From positions 1 through 49,931 of the forward strand of contig DATBAK010000030.1 in assembly GCA_036271555.1 (NCBI GenBank): a stretch of DNA of 49,931 nucleotides, read 5' to 3'. Position 1 is the stretch's first letter. Each line of letters opens with the position of its first letter. The notes under the pieces are model-generated. The model made no database searches. It was not told the origin of the DNA and was given only the letters and a program-made list of their open reading frames with translations. Below, one piece after another: positions 16,251 to 24,926 of this stretch. Source of the DNA: Acidimicrobiia bacterium. Its GTDB lineage: Bacteria; Actinomycetota; Acidimicrobiia; IMCC26256; PALSA-610. The translations under genes were made by a program, and so were the position numbers.

Positions 16251-17132
16251 TCAGGTCGCGGGCACGTGCGCGTGCGCGTACGCGATCGACACCGCGAACG
16301 ACACGACCGCGACCACGACCGCCGCGGCGTAGCCGACCCACTTCCCGTAGCGCTTGCCCGCGGTCTCGACCATCACCCAGCCGATGATCCCGCCGCCGAT
16401 CGCGCCGCCGATGTGCGCGCCGATCGAGATCCCGGCGAGGAAGAGGTCGCCGACGAGATTGATGAGCAATAACGGGCCGAAACCCGTGTCCCAGAACCGG
16501 ATGCCGCGCCGCGCCATGATCACGGTGGCCGCCGCGCCCACGCCGAACACCGCGCCCGACGCGCCGCCGCCGAGGGTGACGATCGACATCGACACCATCG
16601 CGCCGAGCGACCCGGCGAGCAGCGACGCGCCGTAGATCGCGCAGAACCGCCACGGTCCGATCGCGGGTTCGAGCACGATCCCGATGAAGTACAGCGCGAG
16701 CATGTTGAACAGGATGTGGAACACGCCGAAGTGGATGAAGCCGGACGTGACCAGCCGCCACCACTCGCCGTTGCCGCCGATCTTGTAGGTCAGCTCGCCC
16801 CAGCGCACCAGTTGCGGGTTCGAGGTGCTGTCGTTCACGCCGTTCGTGAGCAGGAAGACGACGACGTTCGCGGCGATCAGGATCTGCGTCGCGATCATCG
16901 GCCGGCCGGCCAGCGAGCGGCGCACCCGCTCGGTCGTCGGCGGCCGCTCGGCGCGGATGCACTCCCAGCACTGCGACCCGACCGAAGCCTGGTGCAGGCA
17001 CTCGCCGCACGCGGGCCGTCCGCAGCGCGTGCAGTGCCGGCCGGTCTCCCGGTCGTGGTGGTGGAAGCAGGTTTCGGGTGCGCCCGGAGGCGGCGGTGCA
17101 GGAGGGGGAGGGCCCGGGGGGTCAGGCATCAT
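16251..17132 (-). CDS. Rhomboid-family intramembrane serine protease with N-terminal zinc finger
   Basis: A 293-residue protein. A proline-rich start (residues 4-18) leads to a B-box-like zinc finger: CFHHHDRETGRHC, C-x2-C and further C-x2-C pairs up to C58. Six or more helices follow. The rhomboid signature is complete: WWRLVTSGFIH, FHILFNMLAL (H139, N143), GGGASGAVFG with catalytic S192, and GAHIGG with catalytic H240. The first codons are two ATGs at 17132 and 17129; both overlap the end of the upstream dehydrogenase gene, implying co-transcription. It would cut membrane proteins within the bilayer; substrates are unknown. Confidence 0.9.
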   Translation of the reverse strand: MMPDPPGPPPPAPPPPGAPETCFHHHDRETGRHCTRCGRPACGECLHQASVGSQCWECIRAERPPTTERVRRSLAGRPMIATQILIAANVVVFLLTNGVNDSTSNPQLVRWGELTYKIGGNGEWWRLVTSGFIHFGVFHILFNMLALYFIGIVLEPAIGPWRFCAIYGASLLAGSLGAMVSMSIVTLGGGASGAVFGVGAAATVIMARRGIRFWDTGFGPLLLINLVGDLFLAGISIGAHIGGAIGGGIIGWVMVETAGKRYGKWVGYAAAVVVAVVSFAVSIAYAHAHVPAT

Positions 17133-18318
17133 CGAGGAGACGACGGTACTCCTCGGGCAGGTTCTCCAGAATGTCGGGCGGGATCTGGCCGAGCCGGTAC
17201 GCATCGCGGAACAGGTCCTGCTGCGTCGGCGGCCACCACGGCGGCGAGACCTTGTCGTCGATGGTCCGCGGGTCGACGGGACCGCGCGTGTTCGACGCCT
17301 CGTAGACCGCGAAGCAGAGCTGCAGCACGCGCGTCGCGAGCTCGCCGCTGAGGCTCGGCTGGGTGCCGTCGAGGAGGCAGTCGACGAAGTTCGCCGACAT
17401 GTCGGTGAAGCTCCGCATGTAGCCGTCGTCGAGCCCGGCGAACGAGGTGCGCGTGCCGTCGGCCTCGTAGAGCATCACCGACGGGAGGTCGTGCAACTTG
17501 CCGCAGAACTGCGTCACCCACAGGAAGCCGTCGGTGCCCTGGATCTCGAAGAACTCGTCGGCGCCCCAGTAGTCGGAGCGGATGTGCATGCGCGGCGCGT
17601 AGGTGACTTCCATCATGCCGAGCAGGTCGTCGCGGTCGTACTCCCAGATCGCGGCGGTCGGCGTCTCGAAGAACAGCGGGCCGCGGCGCACGATCGCCTG
17701 CACGCTGCGCACCTGCTCCTCGAACAGCCAGCACGCGACCGCGTACTTGTGCACGATGTCGTCGAAGAGGTGACCGCCGGGGCTGTGCGCGTCGAAGCGC
17801 CACGTGTAGCCCTCGGGGTCGAGGTTCGCCTGGAACTCGTTGTCGGACTTCCCGACGACGGTCTTGATCCGCACCATCGTCGGCGTGCCGATCGCGCCGG
17901 CGGCGATGAGCTCGCGCGCCTTCACGAGCGGCGGATAGTGCACCGCGTTCTCGGTGACGCGGAACGTGACGCCCGCCTTCGCGACCGCGTCGGTCATCTC
18001 GCGCGCGTCGGCGACGGAGTTCGCGATCGGCTTCTGCGCGGAGATGTGCTTGCCCGCGCGCGCGGCTGCGATCACGTGGTCCTTGTGCATGAACGTGGGC
18101 GTGAGGATCTCGACCGCGTCGATCTCGTCGTCGGCGAGGATCGCGTCGATCGAGTCGTACACCTTCGGAACGCCCCACTGCTCGGCCAGGCGTGTGGCCT
18201 TCTCGCGGCGAGGGTCGCACACCGCGACCACGTCGCAGCGCGGGTGCGCGAGATACCCGGCGACGTTCAACGGCGCGATGTTGCCGGTTCCGATGATTCC
18301 GAGACGTACGCGATCCAC
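17122..18318 (-). CDS. Gfo/Idh/MocA-family NAD(P)-dependent oxidoreductase
   Basis: A 398-residue dehydrogenase of the glucose-fructose oxidoreductase/inositol dehydrogenase family. The N-terminal Rossmann domain reads VRLGIIGTGNIAPLNVAGY and VVAVCDPRREKA. The catalytic-loop QKPIANS takes the place of the usual EKP, and the C-terminal domain includes the HSPGGHLFDDIVHKY segment, which matches the G-G-x-x-x-D-x-x-x-H signature. GTG at 18318 is chosen because GGGAGGG lies seven bases upstream. It acts on a sugar or cyclitol, unknown here. The stop overlaps the rhomboid start by about ten bases. Confidence 0.88.
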   Translation of the reverse strand: MDRVRLGIIGTGNIAPLNVAGYLAHPRCDVVAVCDPRREKATRLAEQWGVPKVYDSIDAILADDEIDAVEILTPTFMHKDHVIAAARAGKHISAQKPIANSVADAREMTDAVAKAGVTFRVTENAVHYPPLVKARELIAAGAIGTPTMVRIKTVVGKSDNEFQANLDPEGYTWRFDAHSPGGHLFDDIVHKYAVACWLFEEQVRSVQAIVRRGPLFFETPTAAIWEYDRDDLLGMMEVTYAPRMHIRSDYWGADEFFEIQGTDGFLWVTQFCGKLHDLPSVMLYEADGTRTSFAGLDDGYMRSFTDMSANFVDCLLDGTQPSLSGELATRVLQLCFAVYEASNTRGPVDPRTIDDKVSPPWWPPTQQDLFRDAYRLGQIPPDILENLPEEYRRLLDDA

Positions 18319-18386
18319 GTGCAGGCCCTCCCGTCGGCTGAGGAAACCTAGTACCGCGACCGCCGGGAGCCGGCGCTGCCCGGGGC

Positions 18387-18392
18387 TACCGT
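18387..18392 (+). promoter_or_regulatory. Leaderless-type -10 (TACCGT) for the P-type ATPase
   Basis: TACCGT with exactly six bases before the ATG at 18399. It is the same hexamer as at dnaE2 and mca. Confidence 0.5.
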
Positions 18393-18398
18393 CGCTGC

Positions 18399-20894
18399 AT
18401 GCCCGAGGCTCCCGCGACGCCCGACGCGAGCGCGGCGCCCGGCAGCGCGCCGGCCTTCGATCTCTCCGACGACCGGCCGCCGACACCGCCCGAGGGGCTC
18501 GACGCGGCTGCGGTCGCCGCGCGCGTCGCGCGTGGGGAGACCAACGCGGCCGAAGAGCGCACGAGTCGCACGCTCGGCGAGATCGCGCGGGCGAACATCT
18601 TCACGCGCTTCAACGCGATCCTCGGCTCGATGCTCGTCGTGATCATCGTCGTCGGCCCGTTCCAGGACGGCCTGTTCGGCATCGTGCTCGTCACGAACAC
18701 GTTCATCGGCATCATCCAGGAGTGGCGGGCCAAGCGCGCGCTCGACCGCCTCGCGGTGCTCAACATCCCGCGCGCGTGCGTGGTGCGCGAAGGCGAACAC
18801 CGCGAGATCCCGACCTCCGAGGTCGTGCTCGACGACCTCGTGGAACTGCGCGCCGGCGATCAGGTCGCGGCCGACGGCATCGTCCGGCGCGCCGAGGGTC
18901 TCGAGGTCGACGAGTCGATGCTGACGGGGGAGTCCGAGCCCGTCGCCAAGCGCGAGAGCGAGCCCGTGCTGTCGGGCAGCGTCGTGGTCGCGGGATCGGG
19001 ACTCGCGCAGGCCGTGCGTGTCGGCAACGACTCCTACGCGCGTCGCATCGCGACGGAGGCCCGTCGCTTCACGCTCGTCCGCTCGGAGCTCTCCGCAGGC
19101 ATCGACACGATCCTGCGGTTCGTCACCTGGGCGCTGCCGATCACCGCGTTGCTGCTCGCGTTCAGCCAGTTCCAGGGCCACCGCAGCGTGCGTGCCTCGT
19201 TGTCGGGCATCGTCGCGGGGATCGTGGCGATCGTGCCCGAGGGCCTCGTGCTCCTGACGAGCATCGCGCTCGCGGTCGCGACCCTGTCGCTCGCGCGGCG
19301 CCGTGTGCTCGTGCAGGAGCTGCCCGCGGTCGAAGGGCTCGCGCGCGTCGACGTCGTGTGCCTCGACAAGACGGGCACGCTCACCGAAGGCGTCATCACG
19401 TTCCGCGAGCTGCACGCGTTGGGCGATCACGACGAGTCGCGCGTGTCGAGCGCGCTCGCATCGCTCGCGTCCGACGAGCATCCGAACGCGACGCTCGCCG
19501 CGATCGGCGAGCGCTTCGGCGGCGAGGCCACCTGGAAGCGCGTGGACGCGACGCCGTTCTCGTCGGCGCGCAAGTGGAGCGCGGCCGCCTTCGACGGCCA
19601 CGGCGTGTGGGTGCTCGGCGCGCCCGAGATGGTCGTGCCCGATTCGGACGCACCGGCACGCGGCCGCGCCGACGAGCTTGCCGAAGCCGGCAACCGCGTG
19701 CTCGTGCTCGCGAGCGCGTCCGGCGCAACCGGACCGCTCACGACCGATCTCCCCGCCGGTCTCGAGCCCGCCGCGCTCGTGACGTTCGAGGAGAAGGTGC
19801 GCGACGACGCCACCGAGACCTTGCAGTACTTCACCGATCAGGGCGTGCAGCTGAAGGTCATCTCGGGCGACAGCCCGCGCACCGTCGGCGCGGTCGCACG
19901 CCGCGTCGGACTACCCGGCGCCGACAAGCTCGTCGACGCGCGCGAGCTGCCCGACGACGACGCCGCGTTCGCGGACGCGATCGAGCACCACGCGGTGTTC
20001 GGCCGGGTGACACCGCAGCAGAAGCGCCGCATCGTCGGCGCGCTCCAGGCGAACGGGCACACGGTCGCGATGACGGGCGACGGTGTGAACGACGCGCTCG
20101 CGCTGAAGGACGCCGACATCGGCGTCGCGATGGGGAACGGCGCCGCCGCGACGCGCGCGGTCGCGCAGCTCGTGCTCCTCGACAGCAGCTTCGCGTCGCT
20201 TCCCGGCATCGTCGCCGAAGGCCGGCGCGTGATCGCGAACATCGAACGGGTCGCGAACCTGTTCGTGACGAAGACCGTCTACGCGATCCTCCTCGCGGTC
20301 GCCGTCGGCGTCGCGCGCTGGCCCTACCCGTTCCTTCCCCGGCACCTCACGGTCGTGAGCAGTGTCACGATCGGCATCCCCGCGTTCCTGCTCGCGCTCG
20401 CGCCGAACGCGGCGCGGTCACGCCCGGGCTTCATCCGGCGGGTGATCCGCTTCGCGCTCCCGGCCGGCGCGATCGTCGCGACCTCGACGTTCCTCGTGTA
20501 CTGGATCGCGCGCGACCGCAACCACCTCTCGCTCACACCGGCGCGCACGACCGCGACGATCGTGCTGCTGTTCGTCGGCCTGATCGTGTTGCAACTGCTC
20601 GCGCGCCCGCTGACCCGCGCGGGCGTCGCACTCGTCGTCGCGATGACGATCGGTGTCGTGCTGCTGTTCGCGCTCCCGTCGACGCGCGACTTCTACGCGC
20701 TCGGCCTGCCGCCGGGGCGCGCGCTCGTGTGGTGCGCAGTCGTCGGCGCGATCGCGTTCGTCGCGCTCGAGGGCTGGTGGACCGTCGACCAGCGCGCGCT
20801 GCCGGAGCAGGAGCGCACGCCGCGGTTCGCGCCGCACGGTCAGGGAATGGTGGTTGGGGGCCCACCCGATGCCGGTGGTGTCGACCCCGGGTGA
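18399..20894 (+). CDS. ctpE: P-type cation ATPase, CtpE-like (probable calcium uptake)
   Basis: An 831-residue P2-type ATPase. It has the actuator motif MLTGESEP, the phosphorylation site CLDKTGTLTEG with D323, and the hinge MTGDGVNDALALKDADIGVAMG. Membrane motif PEGL (IVAIVPEGLVLLTSIALAV) replaces the CPC of heavy-metal pumps. The overall wording, including RANIFTRFNAI near the start, VQELPAVEGLARVDVV and SELSAGIDTILRF, closely follows mycobacterial CtpE, which is reported as a calcium importer. About ten helices are present and there is no N-terminal metal-binding domain. The first 40 residues are an Ala/Pro-rich extension. A -10 hexamer six bases before the ATG supports this start. It converges on the VanW gene. 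Confidence 0.9.
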   Translation: MPEAPATPDASAAPGSAPAFDLSDDRPPTPPEGLDAAAVAARVARGETNAAEERTSRTLGEIARANIFTRFNAILGSMLVVIIVVGPFQDGLFGIVLVTNTFIGIIQEWRAKRALDRLAVLNIPRACVVREGEHREIPTSEVVLDDLVELRAGDQVAADGIVRRAEGLEVDESMLTGESEPVAKRESEPVLSGSVVVAGSGLAQAVRVGNDSYARRIATEARRFTLVRSELSAGIDTILRFVTWALPITALLLAFSQFQGHRSVRASLSGIVAGIVAIVPEGLVLLTSIALAVATLSLARRRVLVQELPAVEGLARVDVVCLDKTGTLTEGVITFRELHALGDHDESRVSSALASLASDEHPNATLAAIGERFGGEATWKRVDATPFSSARKWSAAAFDGHGVWVLGAPEMVVPDSDAPARGRADELAEAGNRVLVLASASGATGPLTTDLPAGLEPAALVTFEEKVRDDATETLQYFTDQGVQLKVISGDSPRTVGAVARRVGLPGADKLVDARELPDDDAAFADAIEHHAVFGRVTPQQKRRIVGALQANGHTVAMTGDGVNDALALKDADIGVAMGNGAAATRAVAQLVLLDSSFASLPGIVAEGRRVIANIERVANLFVTKTVYAILLAVAVGVARWPYPFLPRHLTVVSSVTIGIPAFLLALAPNAARSRPGFIRRVIRFALPAGAIVATSTFLVYWIARDRNHLSLTPARTTATIVLLFVGLIVLQLLARPLTRAGVALVVAMTIGVVLLFALPSTRDFYALGLPPGRALVWCAVVGAIAFVALEGWWTVDQRALPEQERTPRFAPHGQGMVVGGPPDAGGVDPG

Positions 20895-20905
20895 CGATTT
20901 CTTCC

Positions 20906-20989
20906 GGTCGGGCTCGCAAGCGTCGCCCTGCTGACGCCTCAGCCTCCGGGTCGGCCGGGCCGCACGGGCGATCCGGCCGTCGTGGTGGG
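20906..20989. repeat. Dispersed hairpin repeat, copy A (overlaps the VanW gene end)
   Basis: It begins GGTCGGGCTCGC 12 bases after the ATPase stop, carries the core CTGACGCCTCAG and continues into CGGGTCGGCCGGGCCGC. It is homologous to the tandem units at 31354-31666. Stem arms CGGCCGG (20952-20958) and CCGGCCG (20973-20979) correspond to CGGACGGG/CCCGTCCG in those units with a paired A-T to C-G change. The VanW stop codon (20939-20941) lies in the core. Confidence 0.75.
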
Positions 20990-22837
20990 AGCGCCGACCT
21001 TCGTCGTCGTCGTGACGCCCGGCGGTGTCGCGCCGACGAGCACGATGTCGGGCGTCATCGTGTACGACCACGTGATCCGCTCGCGGATCTCGGGATGGCC
21101 GGGCTGGTCGATCACGCGGAAGAGCTGCGTCTGGTACGCGGTGTGACCCGACGCGGTGTCGTCGGTCTGTCCCGGCTGCAGTGACGGGCACTCGTTCGCC
21201 GGATCGAGCTTCGGATCCTTGGGCGGGCACTGCACGACCTGCGTGGTGAACGGCGTCTGCTTCAGGATGTCGACGCAGCGCGTGTACGGATCCGTCGAGC
21301 GGCAGTTCGCGCTCTCCTCGGCGACGACCTTGCCTTCCTTGTTGCCGTAGAGCGTGACCGTGACCGACGAGCTCGAGTACGACGCGCGCACGAGCACACC
21401 GTGTTGCGAGTTGTTCTGCCACTTGAGGTCGAGGATCGGGTAGTTCACCGTCGCCTCGCGCCCGAGGGGATAGCGGCTGTAGTACACGCTGTGCGGCTTG
21501 TGGAAGATCACGTGATAGCCGCCCCAGAACGCGGCGTTGTAGGTGGTCGTCGCGATCTGGCTGACGCCGCCGCCGTAGTCCTCGGCTTCGCCTTCGTAGT
21601 ACACGGGTGCCTTCACGAAGCCGCGCTCGGGTGTGCGCGCGCCGAGCACACCGTTGAGTGAGAACACGCCGCCCGGTGGCACGACCGTGTTGCTCATGAT
21701 GTCGGCCGCGCGATGGATGTTCGTGACGCGTGTCTGCCCCGGGATGTAGTGCGTGGTGAAGCTCGACACCTCCTCGGTGATGCCGAGCTTGTTCGCCCAC
21801 GTGGTGTCGTGCGCGGGGTGACGCGTCGCGAGGCTCGTGCTCACCGTCGAGCGATTGGCGACGATCGCGTGCGCGATCGCGTCGAGGTCCGGTTCGAGCC
21901 CGTTCTGCGACGGCACGACGACGACGTGATTGTCGCTCGTGACTTCGAAGCGCGCGTCGACGGGCGGGGTGCCGATCGTGTCGAGTTGCGGTTGCAGCGC
22001 GGTGGCGAGACGCGCTCGGTCGACGTCGAGCACGACGTCGCCGCCGTCGACGTGGGTGACGAGCGCGGTCGCGATCTGCGCCGGTGTCACCGCGAACGTG
22101 TGACCACTCGACGACACCGTCAGCGGGTGACTCAGGATGGCGCGCGCCTTGGTCGCGGCCGCCGCGACCTGCGCAGGGGTCGTGCGGGCGGGGATGCGCC
22201 CGTACGCGAGGTGGAAGGGCGCGCGATCGCCGTCGAGGAGCTCGGTGACGAGCGCGAGGCGCGCGTCGTCGCGGTCGATCCCCATGCCCGATCGTGGCTC
22301 GACCGGGACGACGGTCGTGCCGGTGAACTCGAGTCCGCCCTCCTGCACGCCGCTGTCGACCTGCGCGCTCCAGCGGTCGACGATCGCGTCGGCCGCGTGC
22401 GTGTCGAACGACACGACGGGGTCGATGTGGTCGGGTCGGATGTGACGCAGGATCGTGCCGGAGACCTGCGCGATGGGATTGCGACTGCGGCCGTCCTCAC
22501 GCGCGCGCCGCACCGTCGCGCGGGCGTCGATGTGGAGGTGCAACGACGTCGGATCGGCGACGAGCGTGTGCCCGTCCGCGACACCGCGGATCGGCTTGCG
22601 CGCGAGGTTCTTCTCGAAGTGCTGGATCGACGCGTAGGCGGGGAGCTCGCGCTGTCCGGAGATGTCGAGTGAGTCGATCTTCACGCCCGGCATGACGCGA
22701 CCGCGGTACGCGATGCGCTCGGCGACGCCCAGGAACAGCAGGACGACCACGAACACCGCCGCGACCCAGGCGACGTCCTGCCACTGCAGCATCTTGGCGC
22801 GCGCCGCCGGCTCGGGGGGATCGACGAGGGCGGTCAT
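20939..22837 (-). CDS. VanW-family envelope protein with PG_binding_4-type domains
   Basis: A 632-residue single-pass membrane protein. A short cytosolic N-terminus and one helix (VAWVAAVFVVVLLFLGVAE, about 22-41) anchor a large extracytoplasmic region. Two peptidoglycan-binding-4-like segments (around residues 60-170 and 210-330, e.g. PAQIATALV) precede the VanW domain: THYIPGQTRVTNIHRAA, PPGGVFSLNGVLGARTPERG, YGGGVSQIATTTYNAAFWGG and HSVYYSRYPLGREATV. The C-terminus is Thr/Pro-rich and its last 16 residues are encoded within a dispersed repeat. Such proteins are associated with cell-wall metabolism in Gram-positives; the chemistry is unknown. The -10-like TAGGCT lies ten bases before the ATG. 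Confidence 0.88.
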   Translation of the reverse strand: MTALVDPPEPAARAKMLQWQDVAWVAAVFVVVLLFLGVAERIAYRGRVMPGVKIDSLDISGQRELPAYASIQHFEKNLARKPIRGVADGHTLVADPTSLHLHIDARATVRRAREDGRSRNPIAQVSGTILRHIRPDHIDPVVSFDTHAADAIVDRWSAQVDSGVQEGGLEFTGTTVVPVEPRSGMGIDRDDARLALVTELLDGDRAPFHLAYGRIPARTTPAQVAAAATKARAILSHPLTVSSSGHTFAVTPAQIATALVTHVDGGDVVLDVDRARLATALQPQLDTIGTPPVDARFEVTSDNHVVVVPSQNGLEPDLDAIAHAIVANRSTVSTSLATRHPAHDTTWANKLGITEEVSSFTTHYIPGQTRVTNIHRAADIMSNTVVPPGGVFSLNGVLGARTPERGFVKAPVYYEGEAEDYGGGVSQIATTTYNAAFWGGYHVIFHKPHSVYYSRYPLGREATVNYPILDLKWQNNSQHGVLVRASYSSSSVTVTLYGNKEGKVVAEESANCRSTDPYTRCVDILKQTPFTTQVVQCPPKDPKLDPANECPSLQPGQTDDTASGHTAYQTQLFRVIDQPGHPEIRERITWSYTMTPDIVLVGATPPGVTTTTKVGAPTTTAGSPVRPGRPGG

Positions 22838-22858
22838 CGGCGCGGTGAGCCTACTTTT

Positions 22859-22940
22859 ATGGTCGCACTCGCTTCGCTCGCCGCTCCTGACGCCTCAGTC
22901 ACCGAGCCGGGTGGGTCGCGCAGCGACCGCCCGTTGCCCG
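22859..22940. repeat. Dispersed hairpin repeat, copy B
   Basis: GGTCGCACTCGCTTCGCTCG through CCGCTCCTGACGCCTCAG (22861-22898) differs at only one position from the same stretch of the tandem units at 31375. The second half has diverged but again holds a hairpin: GGTCGC-GCA-GCGACC at 22914-22928, with an outer GGG/CCC. It lies between the divergent VanW and adenylate cyclase genes. Confidence 0.8.
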
Positions 22941-22964
22941 CGCGTTTGCGCGACGATTCGCGCG

Positions 22965-24002
22965 ATGAGCGGTGATCTGCGTGCGTTCCTGCTCGAATCG
23001 GGCGCGACCGAGGACGACATCGCGCGCGCGACGGAGGAAGGCTGGCTACCGCTCCTCGCGTTCGACCGCATGCTCATGCCGGGCCAGGCACGTTTCGACG
23101 TCGCCGGCGTCGCGTCCGCGGCGGGCACCGACTCCGAGCTCGCGGGACGGATCTGGCGCGCGCTCGGCTTCCCCGATGTTCCGGACGACGTCACCGTCTT
23201 CACCGACCGCGATGTCGGCGCGCTGCGGTTCGCGGTCGAGCGGCTCCAGGGCGACAGCGGCTTCACCGACCTCGAGCATCAGGTGCGGATCGTCGCCGCG
23301 AGCCTCGCGCGGCTCACGTCGTTCGAAGCCGACGTCGTCGCGCAACGCCTCGACTCGATTCGCGCCACCGGTGTCGACGAGGAGACCGCGGCGCGCGAGC
23401 TGCTCGAAGAGACCGACTGGGAAGGGCTCAGCTCGCTCATCGACTACACGCACCGGCTCCTGTTGCGCGCCGCGGTCTGGCGGCGACTGGCGCGTCCCGC
23501 GAGCGGCCCGAGCGTCGATCTCGCGGTCGGCTTCGCCGACATCGCGGGCTATACGGAGTTGTCGGAAGGGCTCGACGAGCACGAGCTTTCCGACCTGCTC
23601 GCGGCGTTCGAGGTGCTCGCGTACGACACCGCGGCCGAGCTCAACGGCCGCATCGTGAAGACCATCGGCGACGAGGTGATGTTCGTCGGCTTCCCGAACG
23701 ACGTCGCGCGCATCGCGCTCGCGCTCGCCGAACGCGCCGCGATCGATCCGGTCGTGCCGGACGTTCGCGTCGGTGTCGCGTCGGGCATGGTGCTCGCGCG
23801 CGACGGCGACTACTACGGACCGGTCGTCAACCTCGCGAGCCGCATCACGGCTCGCGCGCGGCTCGGGACCGTGCTCACGTCGTCGGGCTTCCACGCCGCG
23901 CTCGCCGAGGATCCGCAGTTCGCGTGGCGCCGGCTCGGACCCAAACGGGTGCGTGGGATCGGCGTCGTCGAGCTCTACGTCCTCCGTCGAGCGCCCTCGT
24001 AA
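22965..24002 (+). CDS. Class III adenylate cyclase with Rv1264-like regulatory domain
   Basis: A 345-residue soluble cyclase. Residues 1-175 match the autoinhibitory helical domain of mycobacterial Rv1264 (LLESGATEDDIARATEEGWL at the start), which in that protein responds to pH. The catalytic domain has the metal-binding aspartates D192 (FADIAGYT) and D236 (TIGDEVMF), the purine-specifying K232 and D282, and the transition-state residues N289 and R293 in VVNLASRITARA. All key residues are present, so it should make cAMP from ATP. The ATG at 22965 is chosen because the domain match begins there. It lies divergent to VanW and upstream of mca. Confidence 0.9.
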   Translation: MSGDLRAFLLESGATEDDIARATEEGWLPLLAFDRMLMPGQARFDVAGVASAAGTDSELAGRIWRALGFPDVPDDVTVFTDRDVGALRFAVERLQGDSGFTDLEHQVRIVAASLARLTSFEADVVAQRLDSIRATGVDEETAARELLEETDWEGLSSLIDYTHRLLLRAAVWRRLARPASGPSVDLAVGFADIAGYTELSEGLDEHELSDLLAAFEVLAYDTAAELNGRIVKTIGDEVMFVGFPNDVARIALALAERAAIDPVVPDVRVGVASGMVLARDGDYYGPVVNLASRITARARLGTVLTSSGFHAALAEDPQFAWRRLGPKRVRGIGVVELYVLRRAPS

Positions 24003-24010
24003 CCGCGCGG

Positions 24011-24016
24011 TACCGT
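24011..24016 (+). promoter_or_regulatory. Leaderless-type -10 (TACCGT) for mca
   Basis: TACCGT with six bases before the ATG at 24023. It starts nine bases after the cyclase stop codon, so mca has its own promoter despite the tight spacing. Confidence 0.5.
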
Positions 24017-24022
24017 GGCCGG

Positions 24023-24916
24023 ATGGCTGACGGGCTCTGTCTGCTCCAGATCCACGCGCATCCCGACGACGAAGCGTCGAAGGGCGCGGGCACGAGCGCG
24101 AAGTACGCCGCGGAGGGTGTCCGCAACGTGCTGGTGTGCTGCACCGGCGGTGAAGAGGGCGACATCCTCAACAAAGCGATGGAACGTCCCGAGATCCGCG
24201 CCGATCTTCCCGCGGTGCGGATGGCCGAGCTCGAGGCGAGCGCGCGGGCGATCGGGTACGCGCAGGTGGATCTGCTCGGATACCGCGATTCGGGCATGCC
24301 CGACACCGAAGCGAACCAGCGGCCCGACAACTTCGCGAACGCGCCCCTCGACGAGGCGGTCGAGCGGTTCGTGAAGATCATCCGCGCCGAACGGCCGCAG
24401 GTGATCATCACGTACCACGAGGACCGGCAGTGGTACCCACACCCCGACCACATCCGCGTGTGGGAGATCTCGGGTCCGGCGTTCGAAGCGGCGGGCGATC
24501 CCGACCGCTTCCCCGACGCGGGCGAGCCGTGGCAGCCGAGCAAGCTCTACTACGTCGCCTGGTCGATGCAACGGGTGAAGGCGCTGCACGCGGTCTATGT
24601 GGAGCGCGGTGAGGAGAGCCCGTTCGCTCGTTGGTTCGACGAAGAGAACGGCATGCCCGACCGCGACGAGCGCTTCACGACGCGCGTCGACGTGAGCGAG
24701 CACCTCGGTGCGCGCCGCGCGGCGCTGCTCGCGCACGCGACGCAGGTCGACCCCGACGGCCACTGGATGGCGATCCCGGACGAGCTCGTCCGCGACGTCT
24801 ACCCGTGGGAGGACTACATCCTCGCCCGCTCGCTCGTTCCCGGCACCGTGCCCGAAGGCGGCTTCGAAGAGGATCTCTTCGCCGGTCTGCGCGAGCCGGC
24901 GCGGCGCTCGTCGTGA
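24023..24916 (+). CDS. mca: Mycothiol S-conjugate amidase
   Basis: A 297-residue zinc deacetylase of the LmbE/PIG-L family. It cleaves mycothiol S-conjugates to release mercapturic acids and recycle the pseudodisaccharide, a detoxification step specific to actinobacteria. HAHPDDEASKG gives zinc ligands H13 and D16 with catalytic D15, and H143 in YPHPDH is the third ligand. GGEEGDILN and LGYRDSGMPDTE are typical of Mca rather than of the deacetylase MshB, though the two families are close. The C-terminal LPxPE-like portion (VPEGGFEEDLFAGL) supports Mca. It implies that the organism makes mycothiol. Confidence 0.88.
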   Translation: MADGLCLLQIHAHPDDEASKGAGTSAKYAAEGVRNVLVCCTGGEEGDILNKAMERPEIRADLPAVRMAELEASARAIGYAQVDLLGYRDSGMPDTEANQRPDNFANAPLDEAVERFVKIIRAERPQVIITYHEDRQWYPHPDHIRVWEISGPAFEAAGDPDRFPDAGEPWQPSKLYYVAWSMQRVKALHAVYVERGEESPFARWFDEENGMPDRDERFTTRVDVSEHLGARRAALLAHATQVDPDGHWMAIPDELVRDVYPWEDYILARSLVPGTVPEGGFEEDLFAGLREPARRSS

Positions 24917-24926
24917 GCGACCAGAA

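Noticed and set aside
13268..16387. A 1039-codon open frame rich in arginine on the plus strand
   Set aside because: It is a shadow frame of the transporter and PhoU/RCK_C genes. Its composition is Arg/Ala runs with no domain, as expected from an alternate frame of high-GC coding DNA.
17954..21184. A 1076-codon open frame on the plus strand
   Set aside because: It runs antisense to the dehydrogenase and then in the wrong frame through ctpE; the correct frame shows all P-type ATPase motifs.
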